This document shows, piece after piece, positions 7,950 through 15,050 of a stretch of DNA of 15,050 nt. Origin of the DNA: Candidatus Schekmanbacteria bacterium GWA2_38_11 (GTDB taxonomy: Bacteria > Schekmanbacteria > GWA2-38-11); assembly GCA_001790645.1 (NCBI GenBank), contig MGDB01000121.1, positions 1 to 15,050 of the forward strand, given 5' to 3'. Every line of letters begins with the position of its first letter. Positions within the stretch are counted from its first letter, which is position 1. The notes below the pieces were generated by a model, which had not been told where the DNA came from, searched no databases, and was given only the letters and a program-made list of their open reading frames with translations. The translations under genes and the position numbers were made by a program.

Positions 7950-7995
7950 GGGTTCGGGGACCCAGGGGTTCAAGGATTCGAGTGAAAATCAAATT
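7950..7995. repeat. 8-base word array (GGGTTCAA/GGATTCGA type) after ilvC
   Basis: Four units with an exact 8-base step start at 7950; the last two are GGGTTCAA (7966-7973) and GGATTCGA (7974-7981). They run into GTGAAAATCAAATT. The segment 7974-7995 matches the reverse complement of 11257-11278 at 20 of 22 positions, so this is a dispersed element present in both orientations. Confidence 0.6.
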
Positions 7996-8071
7996 TACCC
8001 GGTCCAGCATATTCTAAAAGTGAAGTGGGGAATTTTAAGATAAATTTAAAAAAGAAATAGAATGGCAATGT

Positions 8072-8123
8072 AGCAGTAAGGATTAAGTTTTGGCTTAATC
8101 CTTACTGCTTAATCCTTAATACT
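8072..8123. repeat. 16-bp perfect hairpin plus 7-base word array before psd
   Basis: AGCAGTAAGGATTAAG (8072-8087) pairs perfectly with 8094-8109 around TTTTGG. The right arm continues as a 7-base array: TAATCCT, TACTGCT and two more units up to 8123. The hairpin ends about 20 bases before the psd ribosome site GGAGG (8130-8134). It may act as a terminator, processing site or mobile palindrome; the T-run is short. Confidence 0.65.
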
Positions 8124-8137
8124 TGTTTTGGAGGAAT

Positions 8138-8773
8138 GTGAATTTACCAGTAGTAAAAGAGGGTCTTTATGTAATAGTTCCATTTTTAATTTTACTGCTG
8201 CTTTTATTAATTTTTAGTCAAAATTATTTTGCAATAATACCTGTATTTTTAATAACCTTATTTTTAATTTATTTTTTCAGAGACCCTTTAAGGATGCCTC
8301 CCGGAGAAAATAATTTAGTGGTTGCACCTGCTGACGGGAAGGTGATAAAACTTGAAAAAGTTTATGAGGGGAAATATCTTAAGGGTGATGCCATGATGGT
8401 GAGCATTTTTATGTCTCTTTTTAGTGTCCATATCAACCGGGTTCCGGTATCAGGAGAGGTTGAGAGGATAGATTACAATAAAGGAAAATTTTTGGCTGCA
8501 TTTAAGGAAAAAGCTTCTCTTGATAATGAACAAAATACTGTAGTAATAAAGGCAGGTGGAAGGAAGGTTGTGGTCAGGCAGATTGCTGGATTAATTGCAA
8601 GGAGGATTATTTGCTGGCTTTCAAATGGACAGAAGGTTGCAGCAGGTGAGAAACTTGGATTGATATGTTTCGGATCAAGGGCTGATCTCTTCATTCCGGG
8701 GCAGATTGAAATAAAAGTGAAATTAGGCGAGAATGTAAAGGGTGGAGAGACTACAATAGGGGTTTTAAAATGA
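8138..8773 (+). CDS. psd: Phosphatidylserine decarboxylase, short (archaeal-type) form
   Basis: About 211 residues. The enzyme decarboxylates phosphatidylserine to phosphatidylethanolamine at the membrane. The N-terminus has hydrophobic segments (IVPFLILLLLLLIF and AIIPVFLITLFLIYFF). The core shows FRDP, VAPADGKV and FSVHINRVPVSG. The self-cleavage motif is GSR (FGSRADLF; Ser about residue 180), where family members split into beta and alpha chains and form the pyruvoyl group. GTG 8138 is chosen because GGAGG lies just upstream (spacing only three bases) and NLPVVKEG matches the usual family start. An in-frame TTG at 8123 has no ribosome site but cannot be excluded. Its stop overlaps the pssA ATG (ATGA). 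Confidence 0.9.
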   Translation: MNLPVVKEGLYVIVPFLILLLLLLIFSQNYFAIIPVFLITLFLIYFFRDPLRMPPGENNLVVAPADGKVIKLEKVYEGKYLKGDAMMVSIFMSLFSVHINRVPVSGEVERIDYNKGKFLAAFKEKASLDNEQNTVVIKAGGRKVVVRQIAGLIARRIICWLSNGQKVAAGEKLGLICFGSRADLFIPGQIEIKVKLGENVKGGETTIGVLK

Positions 8774-9615
8774 GAAAAGGAATTTATATACTGCCAAGCC
8801 TCTGCACAACAGGAAATGCTGTATGCGGTTTTTATTCTATAATCTCCGTGATGAATGGGGTAATGATCCACTCAGAAGGAGATGTTGAAAAATCACAGCA
8901 GGCATTTTTAGCCGCTGCATATGCGATTATGCTCGGTATAATCTTTGACGGTATTGATGGCAGGATTGCAAGAATGACAAAATCCACGAGCAGGTTCGGC
9001 CTTGAATTTGATTCACTTGCAGACCTAATAAGTTTCGGGCTGGCGCCGGGGCTTTTAGTATATTCCTGGGCTTTAAGGCCTTACGGGAAGATAGGATGGC
9101 TTGCGGCTTTCCTGTTCGTTATATGCGGGGCTTTGAGGCTTGCCCGTTTTAACACGCAGTCCTCAGGCGGAGAGGGGAAATATTTTACGGGTTTGCCAAT
9201 ACCCGCGGCAGCAGGGGTGATAGCTACTCTTATTATTTTTTACTTTAACTACTGGGAATCCTTTGTAGGGTTCCTGCGCTACAGAGCAATTACCACTGTA
9301 ATAATTGTTTATGTGTTAGCATTTTTAATGGTTAGCACAGTAAAATTCAGAAGCTTTAAAAAATTTGATATTAAAAAAAGGAAACCCTTTAATACGGTTT
9401 TGGGGTTAATACTTATAATTTTAATTATAATAATGAAACCACAGATAATGGTTTTCTTAATATTCTGGGGTTATACGCTCTTCGGGGCTGTTGAAGGCGT
9501 TTATTTATTAGTAAAAAAATTAACTTCACCCAGAATAGAACAGGAAAAGAGAAAACCAATTTTTAGAAGAAGAAAGAAGGATATGTATGACAAGGGAGAA
9601 AATCAGAATTTTTGA
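8770..9615 (+). CDS. pssA: CDP-diacylglycerol-serine O-phosphatidyltransferase
   Basis: 281 residues. An integral membrane enzyme making phosphatidylserine from CDP-diacylglycerol and serine, the substrate for the Psd encoded just upstream. The CDP-alcohol phosphatidyltransferase signature DG-x2-AR-x8-G-x3-D-x3-D is intact: D63, G64, A67, R68, G77, D81, D85. Several hydrophobic segments follow (for example AAAGVIATLIIFYF, VLGLILIILIIIM and FLIFWGYTLFGAVEGVYLLV), and the C-terminus is highly basic. The ATG lies within the psd stop. The 3' end overlaps leuA by 29 bases, so the three genes are translationally linked. Confidence 0.95.
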   Translation: MRKGIYILPSLCTTGNAVCGFYSIISVMNGVMIHSEGDVEKSQQAFLAAAYAIMLGIIFDGIDGRIARMTKSTSRFGLEFDSLADLISFGLAPGLLVYSWALRPYGKIGWLAAFLFVICGALRLARFNTQSSGGEGKYFTGLPIPAAAGVIATLIIFYFNYWESFVGFLRYRAITTVIIVYVLAFLMVSTVKFRSFKKFDIKKRKPFNTVLGLILIILIIIMKPQIMVFLIFWGYTLFGAVEGVYLLVKKLTSPRIEQEKRKPIFRRRKKDMYDKGENQNF

Positions 9616-11125
9616 TACAACACTGCGTGACGGGGAGCAGTCCCCCGGCGCAAGTTTGAACATAAAAGAGAAACTTCAGATGGCAAGGCAGCTGGCAAAG
9701 CTGCGGGTTGATATTATTGAGGCAGGATTTCCTATTGCATCGCCTGGGGATTTTGAAGCTGTTAAAGAGATATCAAAGACCATAAAAGGTCCTGTCATTG
9801 CCGGGCTAGCAAGAGCAAAAAAAGAGGATATTGATCTGGCCTGGAAAGCGTTGAAATACGCACAGAAACCAAGGATACATATTTTCCTTGCAACGTCTGA
9901 CATCCATATGAAGTATAAGCTTGAGAAAACCAAGAGTGAGGTTCTGAACGATGCAGTGAAGTCTGTTAAGCTTGCAAAAAAAATTACTGAAGATGTTGAG
10001 TTTTCGGCTGAAGACGCCTCACGGAGTGACAGAAAGTTTTTAGCTGAGGTAGTTGAAGCCACTATAGATGCCGGTGCAACGACTATCAATATTCCGGATA
10101 CAGTCGGGTATGCTATGCCGGTTGAATTTGGTGAGCTTATTAAATATCTCAAAAGGGAGGTCCCGAATATAGGTAAGGCGATCCTTTCAGTACACTGCCA
10201 TAATGATCTTGGGTTAGCGGTAGCCAATTCAATCGCAGCAATTGAAAACGGAGCAAGGCAGGTTGAATGCACAGTAAACGGTATTGGAGAGAGAGCCGGG
10301 AATGCTTCCCTGGAAGAGATAGTAATGGGGCTTTATACAAGAAGGGATATCCTTCCCTTTAAAACAGATGTTAATACCGTTGAAATCTGCAATTCAAGCC
10401 GCCTGTTTTCAAGGCTGACAGGACTTCAGGTCCAGGTCAACAAAGCGGTTGTTGGAAAAAATGCCTTTGCCCATGAGGCCGGAATCCACCAACACGGTGT
10501 TTTGAAAAAAGCACAGACCTATGAGATAATGACGCCAAAAATAGTGGGCATCAAGGGCAGTCATCTGGTTTTGGGGAAACATTCGGGCAGGCATGCTCTT
10601 ATGAGAAGGTACAAGGAGCTCGGCTATGAGCTTGGCAAAGAGGAGCTTGACAGGGTTTATGCCATCTTTATTGATCTGGCTGATAAGAAGAAAGTAATCT
10701 TTAATGAAGACCTTGAAGCTATCATTGATGATGAGATACAAACTGTTCCGGAGATATTTCAGCTTGTGAGCCTGCAAGTGGTGAGCGGAAACAAGACATT
10801 TCCTACCGCAACTGTGAGGCTTAAAAAAAGTGGAAGTGTCTTTCAGGATTCAGCAACCGGCGATGGCCCTGTTGATGCTTCGTGTAACGCTATTGATAAA
10901 TTGACAAAAATAAAAGGGAAATTTTTGGATTATTCTATCCGTTCTGTATCAATTGGCAGAGAGGCTGTGGGAGAAGCGTTTGTTAAGGTGAAATTCGGCG
11001 ACAAGGTTCATACCGGCAAGGCTGCAAGCACGGATGTGATTTTTGCAAGTGCCAAAGCGTATTTAAATGCCCTGAACAAGTTTTTATCAAAGGATAAAAG
11101 CAAAAAAGAAATAGAAGGATTCTGA
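9587..11125 (+). CDS. leuA: 2-isopropylmalate synthase
   Basis: 512 residues, the full-length form with a regulatory domain. It condenses 2-ketoisovalerate with acetyl-CoA, the committed step to leucine. The N-terminal TIM barrel starts with FDTTLRDGEQSPGA, and the divalent metal site HCHNDLGLA includes H203 and H205. GIGERAGNASLEE is present, followed by the linker region with HEAGIHQHG. Residues about 390-505 fit the LeuA dimerisation domain that binds leucine for feedback inhibition in homologs. AGAAGG lies about six bases before ATG 9587, which is inside the 3' end of pssA. Overlap with a phospholipid gene is unusual in function, but the psd-pssA-leuA order recurs in several bacterial lineages as far as I recall. 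Confidence 0.96.
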   Translation: MTREKIRIFDTTLRDGEQSPGASLNIKEKLQMARQLAKLRVDIIEAGFPIASPGDFEAVKEISKTIKGPVIAGLARAKKEDIDLAWKALKYAQKPRIHIFLATSDIHMKYKLEKTKSEVLNDAVKSVKLAKKITEDVEFSAEDASRSDRKFLAEVVEATIDAGATTINIPDTVGYAMPVEFGELIKYLKREVPNIGKAILSVHCHNDLGLAVANSIAAIENGARQVECTVNGIGERAGNASLEEIVMGLYTRRDILPFKTDVNTVEICNSSRLFSRLTGLQVQVNKAVVGKNAFAHEAGIHQHGVLKKAQTYEIMTPKIVGIKGSHLVLGKHSGRHALMRRYKELGYELGKEELDRVYAIFIDLADKKKVIFNEDLEAIIDDEIQTVPEIFQLVSLQVVSGNKTFPTATVRLKKSGSVFQDSATGDGPVDASCNAIDKLTKIKGKFLDYSIRSVSIGREAVGEAFVKVKFGDKVHTGKAASTDVIFASAKAYLNALNKFLSKDKSKKEIEGF

Positions 11126-11137
11126 TGTTGTGGAAGG

Positions 11138-11179
11138 CTGTAAGCTTTAAGCTGTAGCTCATAAGTTATAAGTTATAGG
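11138..11179. repeat. 7-base word array after leuA
   Basis: Six consecutive units with an exact seven-base step. The first two are CTGTAAG and CTTTAAG; units 4-6 (11159-11179) shift to TCATAAG/TTATAAG-like words. The array begins 13 bases after the leuA stop, with no open frame or pairing partner nearby. Confidence 0.6.
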
Positions 11180-11193
11180 GTTGAAAATTTGAG

Positions 11194-11219
11194 GCACGGT
11201 GTTTCACCGTGCATTTTAT
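11194..11219 (+). terminator. Hairpin, possible leuA terminator
   Basis: GCACGGTG (11194-11201) pairs perfectly with CACCGTGC (11205-11212) around TTT and is followed by ATTTTATTT. This is the most terminator-like structure in the cluster, though the T-run is interrupted. It also fits the family of short-loop hairpins in other gaps, so a terminator function is only probable. Confidence 0.5.
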
Positions 11220-11225
11220 TTAGTG

Positions 11226-11259
11226 ATTCCCCCCTTTAGAAAAGGGAGGAAGGGGGGAT
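11226..11259. repeat. C-run/G-run hairpin between leuA and leuC
   Basis: An inner CCCTTT/AAAGGG and an outer CCCCCC/GGGGGG pairing nest around a short loop, including GGGAGGAAGGGGGGA at 11244-11258. That 15-base word recurs exactly at 2701-2715 before ilvD. Similar C/G-run palindromes are a common dispersed intergenic repeat type. Confidence 0.5.
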
Positions 11260-11302
11260 TTGATTTTCACTTGAATCCCTGACCCCAGGATTCCTTTAAC
11301 CC
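11257..11302. repeat. 8-base word array (inverted copy) before leuC
   Basis: TTGAATCC (11271-11278) starts an 8-base-step series ending near TTTAACCC (11295-11302). The junction GATTTGATTTTCAC (11257-11270) is the reverse complement of the flank of the array after ilvC at 7974-7995. The element therefore carries a conserved edge next to a degenerate tandem body. Confidence 0.55.
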
Positions 11303-11326
11303 TTTTATTATTGAAAAGGAACTATT

Positions 11327-12595
11327 ATGGGAATGACAATAACTGAAAAGATCCTTGCAGCTCATTCCGGGGCAAAGAATGTTTGTCCGGGTGATATCAT
11401 AAATTGCAGGGTTGATATCCTGCTTGGAAATGACATAACAGCGCCAATTTCTATTGAACTCTTTGAGAAGGCAGGTGCAAAGAGAGTCTTTAACAAGGAA
11501 AAGATTGTTTTTGTCCCGGACCATTTTGCTCCCAACAAAGATATCCAGTCTGCTGAACAGTGCAAGAGGTTGAGAGAGTTTTCACGGAAGCATAAAATAA
11601 TAAATTACTTTGAGGTTGGCAGAATGGGCATCGAGCACGCCCTTTTGCCTGAAATGGGAATCGTTCTGCCAGGAGATTTAATTATCGGCGCAGATTCCCA
11701 CACCTGCACCTATGGAGCGCTGGGGGCTTTCTCAACAGGAATAGGGAGCACTGATTTAGCGGCAGCGATGATAAACGGTAAGATATGGTTCAAAGTCCCT
11801 TCAACAATTAAAATAAATCTTTATGGGAAGCTGAATAGATGGGTCTCAGGTAAAGATTTGATCCTTTATATAATAGGTAAAATTGGTGTGGACGGAGCAA
11901 ATTACAGGAGCATGGAGTTTTGCGGAGAGGTTATTAAAAACCTCAACATGGACAACAGGCTTACAATATGCAATATGGCTATCGAAGCAGGAGCAAAGAA
12001 TGGAATAATAGAACCGGATAAGGAGACCTTAAATTATATAAAGAAAAAGGCACGCAGAAAGTATAAAATGTATAAGAGTGACAGTGATGCAAAGTATGAG
12101 GAGATCCTGGAATTCAACTGCAGCAGGCTGGAACCTCAGGTATCCCTGCCACATTCTCCTGAAAATGCACAGCCTGTTAGCGAGGTAGGTAATATAAAGA
12201 TAGACCAGGTTGTTATCGGCTCCTGTACGAACGGGAGAATTACAGACCTTATTGAAGCAGCAAAGATCCTTAAAGGGAAAAAAGTAAATCCCAATGTGAG
12301 GCTGCTTGTATTTCCTGCTACTCAGGCAGTCTACAAAGAAGCGCTGAAGAAGGGTCTTATAGATATTTTCATTGACGCTGAAGGAGTTGTAAGCACCCCG
12401 ACATGTGGTCCGTGCCTTGGCGGGCATATGGGGGTTTTAGCAGAAGGCGAGCGTGCTGTTGCAACAACAAACAGGAATTTCGTTGGAAGAATGGGTCATA
12501 CTAAGAGTGAAATTTATCTGGCAAGCCCGGCTGTAGCCGCTGCCTCGGCAATAATGGGTAGAATTGCAAGCCCTGAGGAAGTAGTAGGAAAATAG
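11327..12595 (+). CDS. leuC: 3-isopropylmalate dehydratase large subunit
   Basis: 422 residues, the shorter archaeal/thermophile-like LeuC type of the aconitase superfamily. With LeuD it isomerises 2-isopropylmalate to 3-isopropylmalate. The [4Fe-4S] ligands are C300 (IGSCTNGRI), C360 and C363 ([10 protein letters not shown]). [29 protein letters not shown] and [23 protein letters not shown] are typical blocks. The close similarity of LeuC and homoaconitase leaves some substrate uncertainty, but leuA, leuD and leuB neighbours make isopropylmalate the clear choice. AAAGGAAC precedes ATG 11327. Confidence 0.95.
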   Translation: MGMTITEKILAAHSGAKNVCPGDIINCRVDILLGNDITAPISIELFEKAGAKRVFNKEKIVFVPDHFAPNKDIQSAEQCKRLREFSRKHKIINYFEVGRMGIEHALLPEMGIVLPGDLIIGADSHTCTYGALGAFSTGIGSTDLAAAMINGKIWFKVPSTIKINLYGKLNRWVSGKDLILYIIGKIGVDGANYRSMEFCGEVIKNLNMDNRLTICNMAIEAGAKNGIIEPDKETLNYIKKKARRKYKMYKSDSDAKYEEILEFNCSRLEPQVSLPHSPENAQPVSEVGNIKIDQVVIGSCTNGRITDLIEAAKILKGKKVNPNVRLLVFPATQAVYKEALKKGLIDIFIDAEGVVSTPTCGPCLGGHMGVLAEGERAVATTNRNFVGRMGHTKSEIYLASPAVAAASAIMGRIASPEEVVGK

Positions 12596-12604
12596 TTGGA
12601 AAAA

Positions 12605-12632
12605 GGGTTCAAGGATTCGAGGGTTCAAGATT
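12605..12632. repeat. 8-base word array after leuC, left arm
   Basis: GGGTTCAA (12605-12612), GGATTCGA (12613-12620) and GGGTTCAA again (12621-12628) lie ten bases after the leuC stop. Related words recur in opposite orientation at 12700-12739, making the two arrays arms of a loose inverted repeat across the leuC-leuD gap. Confidence 0.6.
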
Positions 12633-12670
12633 AAATAAAAGAAAAAAATAAAAGATCTTATTTTAATTTT

Positions 12671-12739
12671 GACTTTGATTTTTGAATTTTAAATTTCACT
12701 GGAACCCTTGACTACTATACCCCTTGAATCCTATATTCC
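12671..12739. repeat. 7-base then 8-base word array before leuD, right arm
   Basis: A 7-base-step AT-rich part (12671-12698, starting GACTTTG then ATTTTTG) is followed by five units with an 8-base step ending in CC. Examples are TGGAACCC (12700-12707) and TTGAATCC (12724-12731). The array ends just before the leuD ribosome site GGAGA. Confidence 0.55.
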
Positions 12740-12759
12740 AACTTTTGGAGAAGATGTAA

Positions 12760-13254
12760 ATGAAGCTTAGAGGAAATGTTTTTAAATACGGAGATAATAT
12801 TAACACTGACGAGATTATTCCCGCAAGGTATCTTAATACATCTGACCCAAAGATTCTTGGCAAATACTGCATGGAAGATATAGACAGAGATTTTACTAAA
12901 AAGGTCAGACACGGAGATATAATTGTTGCAGGTAGAAACTTCGGCTGCGGTTCATCGAGGGAACATGCCCCGATCGCAATAAAGGCTGCAGGGGTTTCCT
13001 GCGTGATTGCAAAATCCTATGCAAGGATCTTTTACCGAAATTCCATAAATACAGGCCTTCCTATACTTGAATGCAGTGAGGCTGCAGATGAGGCAGAGAT
13101 GGCAGATAAATTCGAAGTGGATCTGGACAGGGGAATAATAAAAAATCTGACCAAGTGCAAAACCTATAAGTCACAGCCTTTCCCAAAATTCGTCCAGGGA
13201 ATTATTAGGGCTGGCGGATTGATGAAATGGGTGAAAGCAGGGGAGAGGGAATAG
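12760..13254 (+). CDS. leuD: 3-isopropylmalate dehydratase small subunit
   Basis: 164 residues, matching the shorter LeuD that partners the ~420-residue LeuC. It supplies the swivelling domain that completes the active site. Visible signatures are [15 protein letters not shown] (near the N-terminus) and [21 protein letters not shown] (from G58; substrate-contact S65-S66-R67), followed by [24 protein letters not shown] lies about 10 bases before ATG 12760. It is separated from leuC by a 164-base gap filled with repeat arrays rather than the usual tight spacing of these partner genes. Confidence 0.95.
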   Translation: MKLRGNVFKYGDNINTDEIIPARYLNTSDPKILGKYCMEDIDRDFTKKVRHGDIIVAGRNFGCGSSREHAPIAIKAAGVSCVIAKSYARIFYRNSINTGLPILECSEAADEAEMADKFEVDLDRGIIKNLTKCKTYKSQPFPKFVQGIIRAGGLMKWVKAGERE

Positions 13255-13261
13255 GAGTGTG

Positions 13262-13372
13262 AAATTCTAAATCCTAAACAATGACCAAAATCCAAATGTT
13301 CAAAACTGTTTTAGATTTAGATGATTTGAATTTTGAATTTGTTTAGAATTTAGGTATTAGGATTTAAGATTT
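13262..13372. repeat. Imperfect 111-base palindrome between leuD and leuB
   Basis: The left arm starts AAATTCTAAATCCTAAAC and the right arm ends in seven-base words AGAATTT, AGGTATT, AGGATTT, AAGATTT (13345-13372). The arms pair imperfectly over most of their length. The body on both sides moves in seven-base steps. It fills almost the whole leuD-leuB gap, and a T7 run (13370-13376) follows, so its transcript could act as a terminator. I recall similar AT-rich palindromes as dispersed repeats in diverse uncultured bacteria. Confidence 0.7.
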
Positions 13373-13381
13373 TTTTAATCT

Positions 13382-14461
13382 ATGAACAAAAATTTAACTT
13401 ATAAAATAGCAGTCCTTCCTGGTGATGGGATTGGTCCGGAGGTTATGGACGGGGCACTTGAAGTTTTAAAAAGTGTTGGAAAAAAATCCGGCATTAGATT
13501 CAATCTTTCCTTAGGGCTTATAGGCGGAGTCGCAATTGATAAGAAAAAAGATCCTCTTCCCGCTGAGACCTTAAAACTCTGCAATGAATCTGATGGTGTT
13601 CTTCTTGCAGCTATTGGCGGGCCGAAATGGGACAAGTTAGAGCCTTCTAAAAAACCTGAAACCGGTCTTCTGAAGCTGAGGAAAGCATTAGATGTTTATG
13701 CAAACCTGAGACCAGCAAAAATATTTTCAGGAATGGAAAAGAGTTCCACTTTAAAAAAGGAAGTAATAAAAGATGTGGATTTGATTGTTGTAAGGGAACT
13801 TTCAGGAGGTTTATATTACGGTAAACCGAGAGGGATAAAAAAGGTCAGGAACAGCCATCAGGCAGTAAATACCATGTCCTATTCAACAGGGGAGATTGAA
13901 CGCATAGCAAAGGTTGCTTTTGAGATTGCAAGAAAAAGAAGAAAAGAAGTGACCTCTGTTGATAAGGCAAATGTCCTTGAATGTTCGCAGTTATGGAGAA
14001 AGACCGTGGAAGAGGTAAGCAAGTCTTATCCTGATATAAAACTTAGTCACCTCTATGTTGACAACTGCTCTATGCAGCTTGTGAGGAATCCAAGGCAGTT
14101 TGACGTTATCTTAACTGAAAACCTTTTTGGCGATATTCTGAGTGATGAAGCCTCCATGCTTACAGGTTCCATAGGGATGCTTCCTTCTGCAAGTTTAGGA
14201 GATGGAGTCGGGCTTTATGAACCTGTTCACGGGTCTGCTCCTGATATTGCAGGGAAGAATAAGGCAAACCCTATTGCAATGATTTTATCAGTGGCTGCAA
14301 TGTTTAAATATTCCTTTGATTTAGAAAAGGAAGCTGAATCCATTGAAAAGGCTGTAAAGGCAGTTATAAAGAAAGGATACCGCACCCCTGATATTATGGA
14401 GAGCGGAAAGAAATTAGTTGGCACAAAAGCGATGGCAAAGTTAATAAGGGATGAGTTGTAG
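13382..14461 (+). CDS. leuB: 3-isopropylmalate dehydrogenase
   Basis: 359 residues, the usual length. It oxidises and decarboxylates 3-isopropylmalate with NAD+, giving the precursor of leucine. Motifs include [11 protein letters not shown] near the N-terminus, [17 protein letters not shown] (substrate-binding arginines), [32 protein letters not shown], and [19 protein letters not shown] with metal-site D251 and D255. [12 protein letters not shown] is the nucleotide-binding block. No Shine-Dalgarno sequence precedes ATG 13382: the ten bases between it and the upstream palindrome are T-rich. No better start is visible, as family alignment needs the N-terminus close to this point. Confidence 0.95.
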   Translation: MNKNLTYKIAVLPGDGIGPEVMDGALEVLKSVGKKSGIRFNLSLGLIGGVAIDKKKDPLPAETLKLCNESDGVLLAAIGGPKWDKLEPSKKPETGLLKLRKALDVYANLRPAKIFSGMEKSSTLKKEVIKDVDLIVVRELSGGLYYGKPRGIKKVRNSHQAVNTMSYSTGEIERIAKVAFEIARKRRKEVTSVDKANVLECSQLWRKTVEEVSKSYPDIKLSHLYVDNCSMQLVRNPRQFDVILTENLFGDILSDEASMLTGSIGMLPSASLGDGVGLYEPVHGSAPDIAGKNKANPIAMILSVAAMFKYSFDLEKEAESIEKAVKAVIKKGYRTPDIMESGKKLVGTKAMAKLIRDEL

Positions 14462-14462
14462 G

Positions 14463-14502
14463 AATGTTGTCATGTTCTAATGTTAAAATGCTAACATGTT
14501 GT
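14463..14502. repeat. 8-base word array after leuB
   Basis: Five units with an exact eight-base step begin two bases after the leuB stop: AATGTTGT, then CATGTTCT and three related words to 14502. Inner TGTTA (14481-14485) and TAACA (14492-14496) can pair, so it may also form a small hairpin at the end of the leucine genes. Confidence 0.6.
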
Positions 14503-14610
14503 TAAAGTTGTCAGGTTTCCGAATTTGTTGGTAAGGTAAAAAGATTTGAAAAGAGTGGGGTAAATTAGAATAATACCATAATTTTTAAAATTTTTACTGA
14601 TGGGTAATAA

Positions 14611-15050
14611 ATGTCCAAGGATATAATTGGTTCTTTTAGTTTTGTTCTGCATTCACATCTTCCTTACGTCCTGTCCCATGGCACATGGCCCCACGGCACA
14701 GACTGGATCAATGAAGCTGCTGCAGAGTGTTATATTCCGATTCTGAATGTAATAAGGGAATTGGTGGAAGAAGGGATTTCTCCAAAAATGACCATAGGGA
14801 TAACGCCGGTTTTAACAGAACAGCTTTCGGACAAATCTTTTAAGGAAGGGTTTAAGAATTACCTCGAAGTAAAAATTCAGGCTGCTGAAGAAAACAGAAA
14901 AGAATTTTTATCAACAGAGAAAAAACTTCTGACAGAATTAGCAGAGAGATGGTGCAGGTGGTATTCCAAAATACTGTCAGATTTTAAGAATGTCTACAAC
15001 GAACACATTGTCCAGTCCTTTGCAAAATTTCAGAATGAAGGCCATGTAGA
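14611..15050 (+). CDS. GH57 1,4-alpha-glucan branching enzyme (DUF1957 type), partial 5' end
   Basis: The frame opens at ATG 14611 and runs off the right edge with 146 complete codons. It begins SKDIIGSFSFVLHSHLPYV, with the HSHLPY motif of family 57 glycosidases (H14 and H16). HGTWPHGTDWINEAAAECY follows, a pattern typical of the branching-enzyme subgroup, then PKMTIGITPVLTEQL. These enzymes move alpha-1,4 chains to alpha-1,6 positions in glycogen-like polymers. The catalytic Glu and Asp and the C-terminal helical domain lie beyond the window, so amylase-type relatives cannot be fully excluded. The ribosome site is weak. It is separated from leuB by 149 bases and is probably a separate unit. 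Confidence 0.85.
   Translation, partial: MSKDIIGSFSFVLHSHLPYVLSHGTWPHGTDWINEAAAECYIPILNVIRELVEEGISPKMTIGITPVLTEQLSDKSFKEGFKNYLEVKIQAAEENRKEFLSTEKKLLTELAERWCRWYSKILSDFKNVYNEHIVQSFAKFQNEGHV

Noticed and set aside
7950..7995. Bases resembling a tRNA T-arm (GGTTC.A words)
   Set aside because: No acceptor, D or anticodon stems can be formed; the words belong to an 8-base tandem array.
12605..12739. CRISPR array
   Set aside because: Units are 7-8 bases and degenerate with no spacers, and no cas genes are present.

Overview
The window reads as a chromosomal piece of a moderately low-GC Gram-negative bacterium. It carries PEP-CTERM surface proteins behind a sigma-54-type promoter, a nearly complete branched-chain amino acid cluster interleaved with the two phosphatidylethanolamine genes (ilvD, ilvB, ilvN, ilvC, psd, pssA, leuA, leuC, leuD, leuB), and the start of a GH57 branching enzyme. 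This gene order and mix suit Nitrospirota, former Deltaproteobacteria or related uncultured candidate phyla. No rRNA, tRNA or taxonomic marker is present, so the lineage is an inference.

Left region, minus strand (1-1940): two tandem paralogous exported proteins. The upstream one (903-1670) ends in a classical PEP-CTERM sorting tail. The downstream one (1-865) is cut by the window edge and carries extra proline-rich and beta-type sequence after the shared domain. Upstream of the pair lies a well-formed -24/-12 promoter (1743-1760). Further up are two 26-base near-identical copies of a TGTC/GACA dyad (1851-1876, 1914-1939), placed where an enhancer-binding protein of the PrsR type would bind.

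Middle and right, plus strand (2428-14461): a small DUF465-like gene, then ilvD, ilvB-ilvN-ilvC, psd-pssA-leuA and leuC-leuD-leuB. IlvB/N makes acetolactate or acetohydroxybutyrate, IlvC and IlvD carry it to the 2-keto acids, and LeuA, LeuCD and LeuB extend ketoisovalerate to ketoisocaproate. The transaminase is not in the window. Psd and PssA, inserted between ilvC and leuA, convert CDP-diacylglycerol to phosphatidylserine and then phosphatidylethanolamine. pssA overlaps both psd (ATGA) and leuA, so these three are clearly one transcription unit. A 31-codon hydrophobic reading frame rich in Ile/Leu/Val overlaps the ilvD start and could be a leader peptide.

The most unusual part is the DNA between the genes. 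Nearly every gap holds degenerate tandem words with a 7- or 8-base period, and the word differs from gap to gap. Most also hold short-loop hairpins of differing sequence, including a 16-bp perfect hairpin before psd and a 111-base palindrome that runs almost into the leuB start codon. These elements are absent from the coding regions I read. They are the best candidate for something undescribed here, although degenerate intergenic repeat families are known in many bacteria.
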